The notes under the pieces are model-generated. The model ran no database searches. It saw only the letters and a program-made list of their open reading frames with translations, and was not told the origin of the DNA. DNA of 64,000 bases from Ceriagrion tenellum (taxonomy: Eukaryota; Arthropoda; Insecta; Odonata; Coenagrionidae), in the NCBI GenBank assembly GCA_963169105.1, contig OY720638.1, positions 6,682,749 through 6,746,748 on the forward strand, in the 5' to 3' direction. This document shows, piece by piece, positions 45,726 through 57,464 of this stretch (position 1 is its first letter; every line of letters begins with the position of its first letter). Position numbers and translations under genes: made by a program.

Positions 45726-45960
45726 TGCCTCGAGACCGTAGTAGAGAATTTGAGACGAGACTCGAGACGAGACCATAGTGGAGAATTTGAGACGAGACGA
45801 GACCGTAGTGGAGAATTTGAGACGAGACGAGACCGTAGCGGAGAATTTGAGACGAGACGAGACCGTACTGGAGAATTTGAGACGAGACCGTAGTGGAGAT
45901 TTCTAGACCAGACCGTAGTGGAGAATTCAAGACGAGGCTCGAGACAAGACCACCTTTTGA
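45725..45960. repeat. About 30-bp minisatellite (GAGACGAGACCGTAGTGGAG)
   Basis: Seven or more imperfect units of about 30 bp follow the pattern GACCGTAGTGGAGAATTTGA plus GACGAGACGA. It adjoins the truncated 5' edge of the RTE-like LINE. Confidence 0.9.
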
Positions 45961-46560
45961 CGAGACGATACCACTTCCACAAGACTCGAAAGTCTCGAAC
46001 TAGAGATATATGTAATAAATTGGTGTTCAGTTTAACATTATCTCTAAAAATACGTCCTTATGCTAATACAAAGTCAATTTCATGTTTTCCTAGAGTATTT
46101 AATTTGAAATATAATTCAATGATAACACTGCGATAAATTAGTTAACTATTAAAAATTATTTTTTTGCTGACACTACTATTTCTGATGGTATGATCGTGAC
46201 TTCTCGAGCCAAGTAAGGGAGTGTTATTGGCTTACTACTTTTCCTTATTACCTACGATAAATACCTTGGAAAACTTGTCCAGCAAATAATGAACTATTTT
46301 CTAAAGAAGTAATTTTCAGTGCTCACTTCTACGACAAAATATCATGGATTCTACACGTATTTTGAGTAAAGTACCACCCAGCGGCACTTGCAATCCTGCT
46401 TATAGCTTACCTACTAAGAAAAAAGGATGCCGTAATTTAGAATTGCGCATCGCACATCACCTCCTCGGTGAACGGATGGATGACAATTGAAATCACCTGA
46501 AATTACAATGAAATCACAATGTACCTCTTCCTGCATCATATATCTTCAAGTTAGTTTACA
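45961..46560. other. No gene recognised
   Basis: AT-rich. Nothing recognisable. Confidence 0.4.
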
Positions 46561-46797
46561 ATGAAAATAAACTTATCCGGACGAATCCCATGATCAGCAC
46601 ATTAGCTACTGTCTTTCAATCGCAATATACACCCGGCCAGACTCTGCATCGAGTTGGAACCCATTTGCATAATTCAAGGCCAAAATGGCTTGAAAAAGCT
46701 ATGGGCAATTGTTTTCTTCATTGAAGGGGAGATAAGAGTTTATATATCTTCAAATAGTTTCATTGAGAGAGGTGAGGAGTTCTGAGGTTGAAACAAC
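46561..46797 (-). repeat. Interspersed repeat, partner of 34180-34433
   Basis: Inverted match to 34180-34433. Immediately to the right, 46820-46905 has a degenerate GTCGACTTT repeat. Confidence 0.7.
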
Positions 46798-47315
46798 TTA
46801 TCTCATAAAATTTTAAAGTCTATGACGTAAGTCGACTTTGAAAACTAAAGGTCGACTTCCAAGAAGTTGACTTTCAGAGTGTAAAGTCGACTTTGACTTT
46901 CCAATCCTTAGGCACACCCTCTCGCATCTGCACTGGAATCTACTAAGTCAGCTGCCACATATCACGTCTAGGGACATAGTATTTGTTTAAGAAATTGAAC
47001 GTTTCATTTTGTCTACAGATCATTTAACGTATATACTTTTTTACTGCCATATTCAGAGCAAAAAAAATTAGAAGTACTCAGGTTAGTTTGTGCTGGACTC
47101 ACATCAGCTTAATCACACAGTTACTCACTATTACTTCAATCGCCGTAGTGCAAGTAGTGAGCTATTATTTCACGGCGATTTTAATCATGATGATCAAAAC
47201 ATAAGGGACTCTATCATTTGCTTTATTGATTGCAAAGGAAAGCCAGGAAAAATGGTTCTCTTCTAGAAGGATGAGCTGCTTGAGAGATAATAGAACTCGT
47301 GACATTTCTCTCTAG
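46798..47315. other. No gene; GTCGACTTT repeat
   Basis: Four or more copies of GTCGACTTT or its variants at 46829-46903. The rest is AT-rich with no gene. Confidence 0.5.
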
Positions 47316-47619
47316 GTGGATCGTTTTGTTGCTGTTCGAGAATATAGGCAGATGTTCTGTCTTACAAAGCGCTATAAATACATTGCACAAGAGCTTCAGT
47401 AATCTGTCCAACGTGACCGGCTACATGCCGCTGGTGGTATGCACCTAAAAAACTTATCTCTACGATCGACTCAGCGACATAAAAGAGGAACTTGTCAGGC
47501 CCAACGCTAACGTTGAGGTTGCGGCTGCTGAAACCGAATCACCTTCTTCCTCTAACGCTAAAACTGTGCAACACCTTTATGAACTCATCAAGAAGCACTC
47601 AAAATTCGACCCAACGTAA
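47316..47619 (+). pseudogene. Unidentified broken coding fragment (gene 3' end)
   Basis: After an acceptor-like TCTCTCTAG, the frame reads VDRFVAVREYRQMFCLTKRY and on to a TAA at 47400. The same frame continues SVQRDRLHAAGGMHLK. A one-base shift in an A-run (about 47449-47454) leads to KTYLYDRLSDIKEELVRPN, then a Ser/Glu-rich linker, and LYELIKKHSKFDPT before a TAA at 47617. The residue pattern is strongly protein-like, but I cannot name the family. It may be the last exon of a decayed host gene or a processed copy. It is convergent with the capping protein gene. Confidence 0.5.
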
Positions 47620-49723
47620 CCTCAGGGTGACCCCCTCCCAATATAGTAACAAATGAAGAAAATAATGAAAATTTAAGCCAATAGTTGTAAGAGAGTCAAT
47701 ACCAACTCAAAACACCAATAAATTGTCAAAAATTATCATAGATATCGGCATGGGTACAGATGTGTTACGTCTGACGTGGCCTCTTGCCATTCCAGCTTTC
47801 AGGTATTTTCTCACTGATAAGGACATTCTCAGCATTCATGCTTAAATGTAGCGTGGAAATTGGAAGGTGAATCAGTGACAAAAAGTGATCTTGGCAAAGA
47901 AAAAGTAACATTTTAAATACCCTGAGAGAAATAAGCATCCATATTACTAAATAGTAGCCTGTTCTGATCCCCTGGGTAAGGCATATGCAAATTAACGTCT
48001 AGGACAGCATTCATACGTAAATATAAATTAGATACCACAGAAAATGAATACTATACAGCCACTGTGAGAAACACACACCAAAAAGTCAAACCTAGACCCA
48101 CATTCTTGAGTACAGCAACTAATTAATCAATAATCACCAATAATAACTTTCTTTAAAGATTTCAAAGAATATATTTTAAACAAATCACCTTTACAAGCTC
48201 CACATGGTCTTCAAAACAATCGACAAAATGAGTGACGAGTGGCAGCTCCAGCCAATAAATGCATCAATATAAACATTCATAACTTTTCTGTCCATGAGAT
48301 GACTGAATAGTTAACATTTGCTAGTACATATTAATGGGAAATAAAACAGCCTTTTTCATTTAATACAAAAACAGCAATACCTGCTAAGTAACGCTACCAC
48401 AGCAGTGATTCAAAAGCAAGATGAAAAAAGAAATGGCAAATTCCAAAAAAGATAACTACATCACACAAGTGAATGAGATGCAAACACTAATTAAATAACA
48501 TTTAAATTACTGTAAATTAAGGACCATTATGGACCACAGCATTTATTGTTTAGTAACAACAAGAGTACAACAAGTAGGAGCCAAAGCTTTTGTTTCTCGA
48601 TGGTATTTTCAATGGGCTTTACCTTTGGAAATAGAATCATGGAGGAAATCATTCCAAAGCTTAATACCTTGTGCTAGACAATGCCGCCATCATTCCTTCA
48701 AGGATTGCGGCATATATATTTTTGGCAGCACAGACTTCATTGCAAAGAATTCCTGTTAACACTCACTGCCAATTCTTGCCATGCTTCACCTCTTTGCTTC
48801 CTTGCCTGGCTAAGCAAAAATTTTATTCCAAATCATATTCAGGTTAAAATAAATCATTAACGATGTATTCCATTAAATATAGGTAACAGAATAGACATTT
48901 TGAGAATAGGTATTCAGCGAAGCTCAAATTATTGTATACAATGGTCATCAGCATAGCAAATTAGATGAAATAGAATTTCTTAATACACAAGGCACTTCCT
49001 CTATTTTGTCAGATATGTGGCACTGCTCTCTTAGAAAACATACAGCACACACAGGATTATAGAAAACCCAAGATAATAACTTACGTTTATAAACACTTAA
49101 AAATTCTTAACACAGGATTCAATTTTTAAGTCGCAATTCAAGATTACAACAAACTTCTATATATTATGGAATTCTGAAGATTCAGCCCCTTGGGCTAATC
49201 TTGAAAAGAATTTCAAGAACCAGAAGTAAACTGTAGAAATTAGAATGCCACAAGCACATCTGTCTAAGGGAATTCTTTATAATGCAATTCAAACAAAACT
49301 TAAACAGGAAAGTCTGAAAACTTCACCATCACAGTGAATAAGTCACTATCATAACATAAAATAAAGAAAACATATGGTTTGAGAATGTCATTCTACTCAA
49401 TTAAAGATAGAGTAATAAACTTCGTAAATGGGAAAACACCTGCAAATTCATGCAGTAACTCCCTATGGAGTTCACTTTCAAGAGTACTGCACATAAATGT
49501 TTTGAGCCCCTGCCCCTCCACTCTAACAACTCCCGCCATAATTAATACTACATATGCAAACATGTTTCCATAAATTCCATAACTTCAATCGTCAAGTTAA
49601 CAAAAAACCATACTCAACCTTCATACAACTTATTATTTACAAAACTTTCCGAACCAGATACAACAGCTAAGTCATGGAATTATGTTTCCTTCACCTCTTT
49701 TTATATTTATGTTAAACAGTGCA
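47620..49723. other. Non-coding; probably 3' UTR of capping protein gene plus spacer
   Basis: AT-rich with no coding frames. The right part probably includes the 3' UTR of the minus-strand capping protein gene, since no other gene intervenes. Several TTTATT words (AATAAA on the minus strand) occur, so the polyadenylation site cannot be fixed. Confidence 0.4.
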
Positions 49724-50213
49724 TCATTGACTCTTCAGTTCCTTCCCAATACTATAAGACACAATTTTATTCCAGTCAATCTTTGTTCGTGTGAGAGGCA
49801 GTTGCCTACGCAGTGCCTTAAAAGTTGTGTCGGACATCGTTTGATAATTATCAGAAATGGCTGTCTGGTATTCATTTTCTGCCTCCTCTACCCTTTTTAC
49901 AAATTCCTTGGCTGTTTGTTGTTCACTCTGGAAGTACAAGAAAAGAACATGAATTAAAGTCAATTCACTCAAGTGTTACTAGGGCATCGGTCAAAGAAAT
50001 GTGCTTGGCGTTGGCTCCAAACATGCAATAAATAATTTCAGAAGAAGGTAAAAGCTGCTTACAGATATGATCAGTGATCCTTTCACATCTTTTGAACTAA
50101 CAAGTTGAACATTCCCATCTTCATAATAGTGAACTTGAACCTTAAGAATGCCTCTCAACTCAGCCGAGCCAGATGTAAATGCCACAGACCACTGGGAACG
50201 CCAACGACCATTC
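49724..50213 (-). CDS. cpa: F-actin capping protein alpha subunit (last two exons)
   Basis: Exon 50213-50063 encodes NGRWRSQWSVAF, ELRGILKVQVHYYEDGNVQL and VSSKDVKGSLIIS, ending at donor GTAAGC. Exon 49927-49724 follows a TTCCAG acceptor and encodes SEQQTAKEFVKRVEEAENEY, YQTMSDTTFKALRRQLPLTR and TKIDWNKIVSYSIG, then a TGA stop at 49724. These are the highly conserved C-terminal parts of capping protein alpha, including the actin-binding tail. The protein, with its beta partner, caps barbed ends of actin filaments in the cytoplasm. Both exons are intact. Upstream exons are not seen and lie probably beyond 64000, so the intron exceeds 13 kb and holds four piggyBac elements. Confidence 0.95.
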
Positions 50214-50488
50214 CTGTGAACATAAACCACCATTGAATCTCCAAAAATATAGCAAGGAATGAAGTACATAAACCAACTGGGTTGCATACATGACGATTCA
50301 CCATGTGAATAAAATGTCTTCATAAGTGTGAAGCAGCAAATGCCCTTCAAATTTGTAAATAAAACACACAAGAAGACAATGTCTGGTACACAATATTATT
50401 CCTTATATCAAAGACTATGTACTTCCACATGTAAAGTAAAAAGTCCAAAATGAAATTAAGTTTGCTATCAACAGAATTCTCTTCCACC

Positions 50489-51869
50489 TTAACCCTTTCG
50501 CGCCGGACTCCTTCACGGAAAGATGGTTTTGGCTGTACGAATTCTTATAGCATTTCATTCTTCGCCCTGTACGGAGCTCTCTCGCGGCAAGAAATCATCC
50601 AGGTAGTCGCTTCCTACGCTTAATGACCTTGCCTAGCGGGGTGCCGGACCCTTTTCTCAGCAACTGACCAGATATAATCCTCGACCCTTTTCTCGAAGGT
50701 AGCCCATCACGGTGTATTTATGTGGTCAGATTAGTGTTACTAAGGTGATTTACATTTTTTTAAATTGTTGATTTTGCAGGGAATGTCAGTACACCAATGT
50801 ATACCTTTCATTTTGCACTGCCTTTAGAAATTTTAAACGAAGTTCTACGGTTATTTTTACGGTTTTCAGCAAAAGCGCATTGTATCAAAGACCAACAAAT
50901 ACTTCAAGGGGAATGACAACTTTCAATACACGTCGCATATTCCTAGGTATTTGCACTTTCAGATATTCACATATTTTAGATCCTTGATGGCCAAATCCAC
51001 TCTCTCATCACTCGCGTCTGACCTCTACGAGCATTCTTCAAATATAAATAACATGTTTATATAAATATTTCAGTAAAAGCCTACTTGCGCCAATCTACTC
51101 TTGGATGTCCCGATTGGGCAGTAATATGTTTTTCCAAGAAAACATTAATGCATTAATGTGCTCAGATGAAAGCATGGTATGGGCTAATACGTACAGCATG
51201 TGTCGACCGAAACCATCCCTTATTTTGTACCGTAAATTAACAAATTTTGAGGATACACATTTATTTGCGTTTATTGCGAAATGTATTTATAATGCATTTG
51301 TATTTATAGGTTCTGTGGAGAGATTTTTGAAAAATGGTAACTGTAATTTTGGCTCACGGCAAAGAACTTCATACTTCAAAGAGAATTTGCTTGTATGATT
51401 CAACTATTACAGTTTAACATCTAACCTTAACGTCTCCAAAATTTTTCCAAAGTGGTGATGAACTCCGTTAATATAAACGATAGAATTCCATTTAAAATTT
51501 TGAACCGGACAGAAGAACATCGAGAATGTAATTCTTAGCATTGATTTCCAATAAATTCAACAAATACATTTTTAGTTATTCCAACATAGAAACAAATAGT
51601 TGACCGTGAGGACCTTCCTTGAGGGGGACATTTAGTGCAGGAAAGGGCTGAGATAATGCCCACATGGACAATGAGAAAGGGTCGGACCTCTAGCGCGTGG
51701 AGTCTCTAATGACGCTTGGGACCCTTTTGGCGTGCTTGACTGCAAAGCCTTGTATACACGGCCTTCGGCCTTTAGCGAAGAAAAATTCACGCCTTGTATA
51801 CACGGCCTTCGTTCTTTAGCGAAGAAAAATTCAAGCCGTGTATAAAGGCCTTCGTAGGGAAAGGGTTAA
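50489..51869. mobile_element. Non-autonomous piggyBac-like element
   Basis: TTAA at 50489-50492 and 51866-51869 flanks 1.37 kb starting CCCTTTCGCGCCGG and ending GTAGGGAAAGGG. Three 44-bp units (two full at 51747 and 51791, one partial at 51835; GCCTTGTATACACGGCCTTC) precede the right end. The frame at 51105-51398 has no transposase motifs. Confidence 0.75.
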
Positions 51870-52030
51870 GTGAATATAGACAAGGAAGATGCACCAATTA
51901 TCCATTACTACAGTTATTCAATCTGGGTTCCCCCAATCGGCCAGTGTCCAGCATTGTTAATGACACAATATTTAACCCTTCAAGCACGGAGGAGATTTAA
52001 AGAAAACCCGTCTTGTAGGTCGGAGGAGAT

Positions 52031-54256
52031 TTAACCCTTTCGCTGCTATGAACGCATCTGCTACGTTCACCTGGTAGACTGCGGCAAACGTAGCTCCTAC
52101 GTTTGCCGTGGTCATCCCTCTCCACATTCCCTTTCTCTTTTTCCTGGGATTGCATTCTCCTTAGGCAAATGGTATTTCGAGCTCGTTCCAAGAATTGCAT
52201 TATCCTCAGGCTAAGGGTATTTCAAACCCTTTCCAAGGATTTTAGTTGCTAATGATAAACAGGTGTTCGTAACTGGGTTTTCCGAGCGATAACTCGGCCT
52301 GAGAATTTTAGGTTCTCCCTTATGTGATCAGTCAGTAAAGGGTCATAATGGCGAGTGGAAGTATGTCTCGTGACAGCAAGAGGAGAAGGCTTTTTCAAGA
52401 AGAAGACTCGATATGTTATTTGCATCAGATAGTGAAAATGAAAATTTTGCTGATAAATTTACTAGTTCATCTGAAGAAAGTGATGACACGGAAAGTGATT
52501 CGGATAGTGGTCTTATCCCAACTCCTGTGGAAGTTGGCTCAACAACATCAAACCTTTGGTGCAGCACCCGTGGTTTCACCCCGCAGATTTTTGAGTTTGA
52601 TGACTCCACAGCTGGCATTCAGAAAAATAGCGGGATTGATAAGAACAGTAGTGAGTGTGATTTTTTTGAACTTTTTTTGATACATGTTTGATGACTCATA
52701 TTGTCAAAGAGACAAACAGGTATAGCAGTGTTATCATGAATGATTCAGTGCTTTCGCCAAAATCTCGGCTTCATTCTTGGGAGAATGTAAATATTGAGGA
52801 ATTGTATGTTTTTTTGTCAATGTGTTTGCTTATGCCACACATAAGAAAACACTCTATTCAGGATTATTGGGCCAAAGATCCTCTAATTAGAACATCTATT
52901 TTTGGAAAATATATGTCGCGTGATCGTTTTCTCTTGATTTTACGTTGCCTGCAGTTTGCAGATAACAGTATGCCTGATGTGAATGATCCACTCTGGAAAA
53001 TCAACCATGTTTTATCCTATGTAAACACTAAATTTAGTCATGTTTTTAGGCCATTTCGCAAGTTGGTTATTGACGAATCTCTGGTGCTATTCAAAGGGCG
53101 ATTAGGGTTCAAACAGTACATTCCTTCAAAAAGACATCGATTCGGAATAAAAATATTTGTTCTGTGTGACTGTAAGACAGGAATTGTTTTGGATATGATT
53201 GTTTGCACCGGAATGAAAACTAAGATAAAACGAGACAGTGAATTGGGAGTGTCTGGTGAGGTCGTCAAAACTTTGATGGAAAAATATTTCACAAAAGGAC
53301 ATGTTTTGTATACGGACAATTATTATACCAGTCCAAAACTTTGTCATTTTCTTTTTGAAAGAGGAACTGGCTCTTGTGGTACAGTGAGGGCAAATAGAAA
53401 AAATATGCCAATATTTACCCAAAAGATGTCAAAGGGTGAATTCGAGAAAAAATGCAATGGTAGTGTTTTAGCAATGAAGTGGCACGATAAAAGGGATGTT
53501 TGTGTTTTGTCCACAATACACGAGGGAAAATTGGTAGATAGTGGCAAAAGATGTTTCAAAACAAATGAGAAAATACTGAAACCTGATGCCGCTGTTGACT
53601 ATATAACAAATGTGAGGTTAGTGGATAAATCTGATATGATGGTGGGTTCCGTGGAATGTGTCAGAAAGACTTTGAAATGGTATAAAAAATTATTTTTTCA
53701 TCTTGTAGATATTAGTATGTTAAATGCGTATTATTTGTACATGGTAAACACTGGAAAAAAATCCTAATGAGAAAATTTATAACTATTGTTCTGCGGCAGT
53801 TATTAGGAAAATACGGCGCTAAGCCGAAATCTAAGTCAAGAGGCCGAGCAAGTTTGAACTGCATCGAAAATATTGATGACAGGCTGACAGCAAGGCATTT
53901 TTGTGAAAAAATTCCGGAAACTGAAAATAGAAAGCATGCACAAAGACCATGTTTTGTGTGCAAACATACAACACGTAGAAAGGGTGTCAGAAAAGACACG
54001 CGATTTTGGTGCCGTGATTGCGACAAAGCATTATGTTTTGATAGTTGCTTTATAGATTATCATACTCTAAAAATATTTTAAATGTTAAAATATCTAGATG
54101 ACAGAAATAAAAAGCATGGTCTTGTTATTTATGAATCTGAAAACCCGTCGTCAACCTCCCTTAGACATTGGCGAAAAAAATATTTGATGACCCTTCACTT
54201 TTCGGCCGCACAGGAAGAGGCAAGTTTCCGAAATACGGCCACAGCGAAAGGGTTAA
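52031..54256 (+). mobile_element. piggyBac element 2, nested in element 3
   Basis: TTAA at 52031-52034 and 54253-54256, with ends TTAACCCTTTCGCTGCTATG and TTAACCCTTTCGCTGTGGCC. A subterminal palindrome AACGTAGCTCCTACGTT lies at about 52087. Length 2.2 kb. Confidence 0.95.
52348..54081 (+). pseudogene. piggyBac transposase 2, three frameshifts
   Basis: Starts MASGSMSRDSKRRRLFQEED (52348), then an acidic Ser-rich region in a second frame (52413-52680). The long main frame 52688-53767 has HIVKETNRYSSV, FGKYMSRDRFLLILRCLQFA, LVIDESLVLFKGRLGFKQYI (first catalytic Asp) and VLYTDNYYTSPKL (second Asp). A third frame (53767-54081) has the Cys-rich end CFVCKHTTRRKGV...FWCRDCDKALC. At the usual MGGVD site the main frame reads MMVGSVECVRKTLKWYKKLF, so this Asp is not conserved. 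It is probably inactive. Confidence 0.9.
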
Positions 54257-54566
54257 ATGGAATGGCCGGTTTTCGCATATGGCTGGTAAAAAATTTATAA
54301 CTTTAAAACTATTCATTGAATTAATTTCAAATTTTTTATACGTATAAAATAATATCTTGTCTATAATATTTTGTGGTATAACTTGTACTTCCTTATAGTT
54401 TTTATGATATTTTCTTTGGTGAAATATTTTTTTACCTTTTACCGCTACCAAAAATCGGATTTCCTTCATTTTTTAATGCAAAGAAACTCTTGCGTATTAT
54501 TTGCTTATAGGTATTACTATTTTAAAAAAAACGCTATTTAATATTAAGTTCTAGGCGATAAATATA

Positions 54567-56251
54567 TTATTGTTGCACATGCACGAAAGGCTGCCTCGCC
54601 TCGGCAAGTCCCACGTCACAGTTTTTACACAAGTACACAGTATCTCTTCTCCTGGAATGTTTTGCGCAGACGACACACCTCCTTTGCGGATGTTGTTTCT
54701 TTCCTGAGGGAGGGATTCTTCTGATGAAATGTCTTTTTGTCAAGCGAGGCAATAAACTATCGGCGGAATGTCGGCCGGGCACTCGGGCGTCCTTTTTGGC
54801 ATATTTCTGAAACAGTTTCTCTTCTTGCTGGACACGAGAGGTGAAATGGTCAATGTTTTTATTTGTGTTTTCCTGGTATATTATTTGAGCATTTAGTACT
54901 GCCGAATTCAGGAGTCTTCAAAATAGCTTCATGTACCACTTGTTGAGACGCTTTCTCTCAATCAAGTAGGTTTGAAGTAACTTATCTTTTAGATCCACAC
55001 CACCCATATATTTATTCTAATCAATAATACTCATTGGTTTTTATGAGTTCGTTCCCTCTTTTTACTATAGTCTGTTTCTATGCCATGGAATGTAGAAATC
55101 ATGGTGACTACTTTCTTATCTTTCCACGGTACAACTGAAACTGGGCCGCAGTGTTGACCGGCTACCTCTCCTTTTTTCAGTTGAGGGACATTGTTTCTAT
55201 TGGTCCTCAAAGTTCCAACACAGTCAGTACCGTAAGAAACTTGCAATAGTTGTGCTAAATCCGGTGAGTTGTAAAAATTGTCCATCCAAAGTGTTCTGCC
55301 TTGATTCAGTAAAGGAAACACAAGATTCAAAACAATTGCAGTTGTTTTACTTGAGTTTGCCGTGCAAATTGGTGATCTAAAGATTGTATCTCTCCCGGTG
55401 TAGATTAGGAAAGCCCATAAATAACCGTTAGTTGCATCACAGAGCTCAAAAGTCTTTATACCAAACTTTGATGATTTCTACGGCAAATATTCTTTGAAGG
55501 ACAAGCGACCTTTCCATAAAGTCAAGGACTCATCAATTGAGATATTTCTATTAGGAAGATAATATTCCTTGAATGTTTTATTGAGATGTGAAATGACTGG
55601 AAATACTTTTTTCAACTTCGGTGGTCTGCGACAACTAAGAGTGTCTTCGTTGTTCGTGAAGTGTAAAACTTTACATATGAGTTCAAAACGACCTCTTGTA
55701 ATTACGTCTCCAAATCCAGGTGTGGATAGAACTCTTTTGGTGGAAATATATGAACGAAGTGATGGCTTCTGAATTATTCCCATCAACATGAATAATCCCA
55801 AAACTGTATAAATTTCATCGACCGACACTATTTTCCAAGAGAAAATTCTGGCTTTTTTGGAAAGGGACGGCCCACCCAAGGTCATGTACTGATCAGCATA
55901 ACGATTAGTTTCCTTTACAATTGTACCTACAAATTCCTCATCGAAGAAAAGTTCAAAGGCATTTAAAATATCTGTCACCAATGAAGCTTTCCCATGCGGT
56001 CCAGAGCCACCGACGAACTTTTCCCTTTCTCCTTCGTAACTTTTCATGTCCTCCCAGAAAAAGCTTTCCTCTGGTTCCTCCTCTGAATAGTCACTATATT
56101 CCTTTATCAAGTCCAATTCAGAACGATCTTCAATCACCTCGTCACTATCACTTTCAGAGCTCCCACTCTCTTCCGAATCGTATTCCAGTAGGAGTTCCTC
56201 TTCGATTTCTTCTTCAGGTACCAAAAGCCATTTTCTGCTTGTCTATGCCAT
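54567..56251 (-). pseudogene. piggyBac transposase 3, stop-ridden
   Basis: The ATG at 56251 is followed by a TAG two codons later (56245-56243), then WLLVPEEEIEEELLLEYDSE. The main frame to 55478 has FELFFDEEFVGTIVKETNRY, GFGDVITRGRFELICKVLHF and ISIDESLTLWKGRLSFKEYL (first Asp). The frame 55330-55031 has GRTLWMDNFYNSPDLAQLL (second Asp) and PVSVVPWKDKKVVTMIST. The region with NKYMGGVDLKDKLLQTYLIE (about 55020) is preceded by a stop. The Cys-rich end is RCVVCAKHSRRRDTVYLCKN (about 54680). It is closely related to the copy at 61299-62999. Confidence 0.9.
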
Positions 56252-57049
56252 TATGTAAAATAAGAGATATTTCCAAGGTTTAATAAGTTGATGCGGTCAC
56301 AGAAAAGAAAAAATTCCGCAGGATATACCACACTGAAGAAAGGTTTCATTCAGACTAAAGCATTTGGCTTTTCGAAAAGAATTCTTCCCCTAAGCCGTGA
56401 ACTCCGACTTGGCCATGGTCAACCTTCTCGCCCACGCAAGCAACTTCATAATGAAAGACATATTGTACAAAAACCAAACGAGATGCAGACCTAAAGACCC
56501 TCTTCATTGTTTATGATGGTGGGAGATAAAAAGCAGACGAAGGCCTGAGATAAGAAGGGCTGGCATTGAGAGGGGACTGCAGCTGGCTCCTCTTTCTACG
56601 ACGCTCTACGACCTGGAGGGTCAAGAGGAGATATGGGAGAGAGAAACAAACCCTTGAAAGACATCCTAAGCTAGTGTGGTCCTCTAAAAGCTCTGGCACA
56701 GCGACACCAACACTCCGTGAGAAGAAAGTCGCATAAAATCATTTTTTCAGAATAAGTGTTGACCAGCAATCATTCAGAGTGTGTGAAAGAAATTTTCGAT
56801 AAGTCCATATAATTAAAACACTCTCAATAAAATATGATAATTTATTATTTTATAACAACTGTGATTACTTAAAAGCCACATTATTCTGCTTTAGAATAAT
56901 AACATACACACAAGAATCGTGAAATAATATAATCGATTAACAAATTAAAATATGCAGATGGTGACCACGACATACTGGTTATGTCGCTCGATGGCATTTG
57001 AAGTCCGGGCGCGACGTACTCACTATGTCGCACGACGTTGAAGGGTTAA

Positions 57050-57464
57050 AACAATTTCCACAATTACTGAAGGGCAAACTGAAAATTTAAGGCTAATTAA
57101 AATTCATACCTAAATTAACAATATGAGGCTTCAACAAAATTCAAATTGAATTAATCCAGGTAAGGAAGCTACACGAAAATTTTCAGGAAATCTTTTAACT
57201 ATGGACCTTCCAGTGACTGATAGGCAGGAAAATTTATACATGTACATTTAGGAGGGCACAACAAGGAGCTAATACCCACTCCAGCACCTTATATTTCATT
57301 GCCATCAAGAGACAATTTTCACTTAAGCTGGGTCCACTAAAATACTGAGTCTTCACAAGTTACAATACCTCAACTCACATAACTTCACACTGACAAAGCA
57401 GCTAACCTTTAAAAATGAGTAAACTCCACTTTCTCAGGCGAGATATCGTAGAACAGCATAATGA
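57050..57464. other. No gene recognised (intron of capping protein gene)
   Basis: AT-rich intronic sequence between piggyBac 3 and the long palindrome. Confidence 0.4.

Larger units (their letters stand above)
42030..45735 (-). mobile_element. RTE-like LINE split by a piggyBac insertion
   Basis: The 5'-side piece lies at 45735-45209 and the 3'-side piece at 42458-42030. The reverse transcriptase reading resumes across the piggyBac (after a 1-base indel). The 3' end carries a (TATG)n tail at about 42028-42042, typical of short microsatellite-ended LINEs such as RTE. The 5' part is missing beyond about 45735, where a minisatellite starts. Confidence 0.7.
51972..57049 (-). mobile_element. piggyBac element 3, host of a nested piggyBac
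   Basis: TTAA at 51972-51975 and 57046-57049, with ends TTAACCCTTCAAGCACGG and TTAACCCTTCAACGTCG. The low end (51972-52034) closely matches the 3' end of element 4 (63526-63463). That match continues at 54257 after the inserted element 2, which shows that elements 3 and 4 are relatives and that element 2 landed inside element 3. Without the insert it is about 2.85 kb. Confidence 0.85.

Noticed and set aside
48529..48759. 76-codon plus-strand frame
   Set aside because: No domain or family resemblance; lies in probable 3' UTR or spacer DNA.
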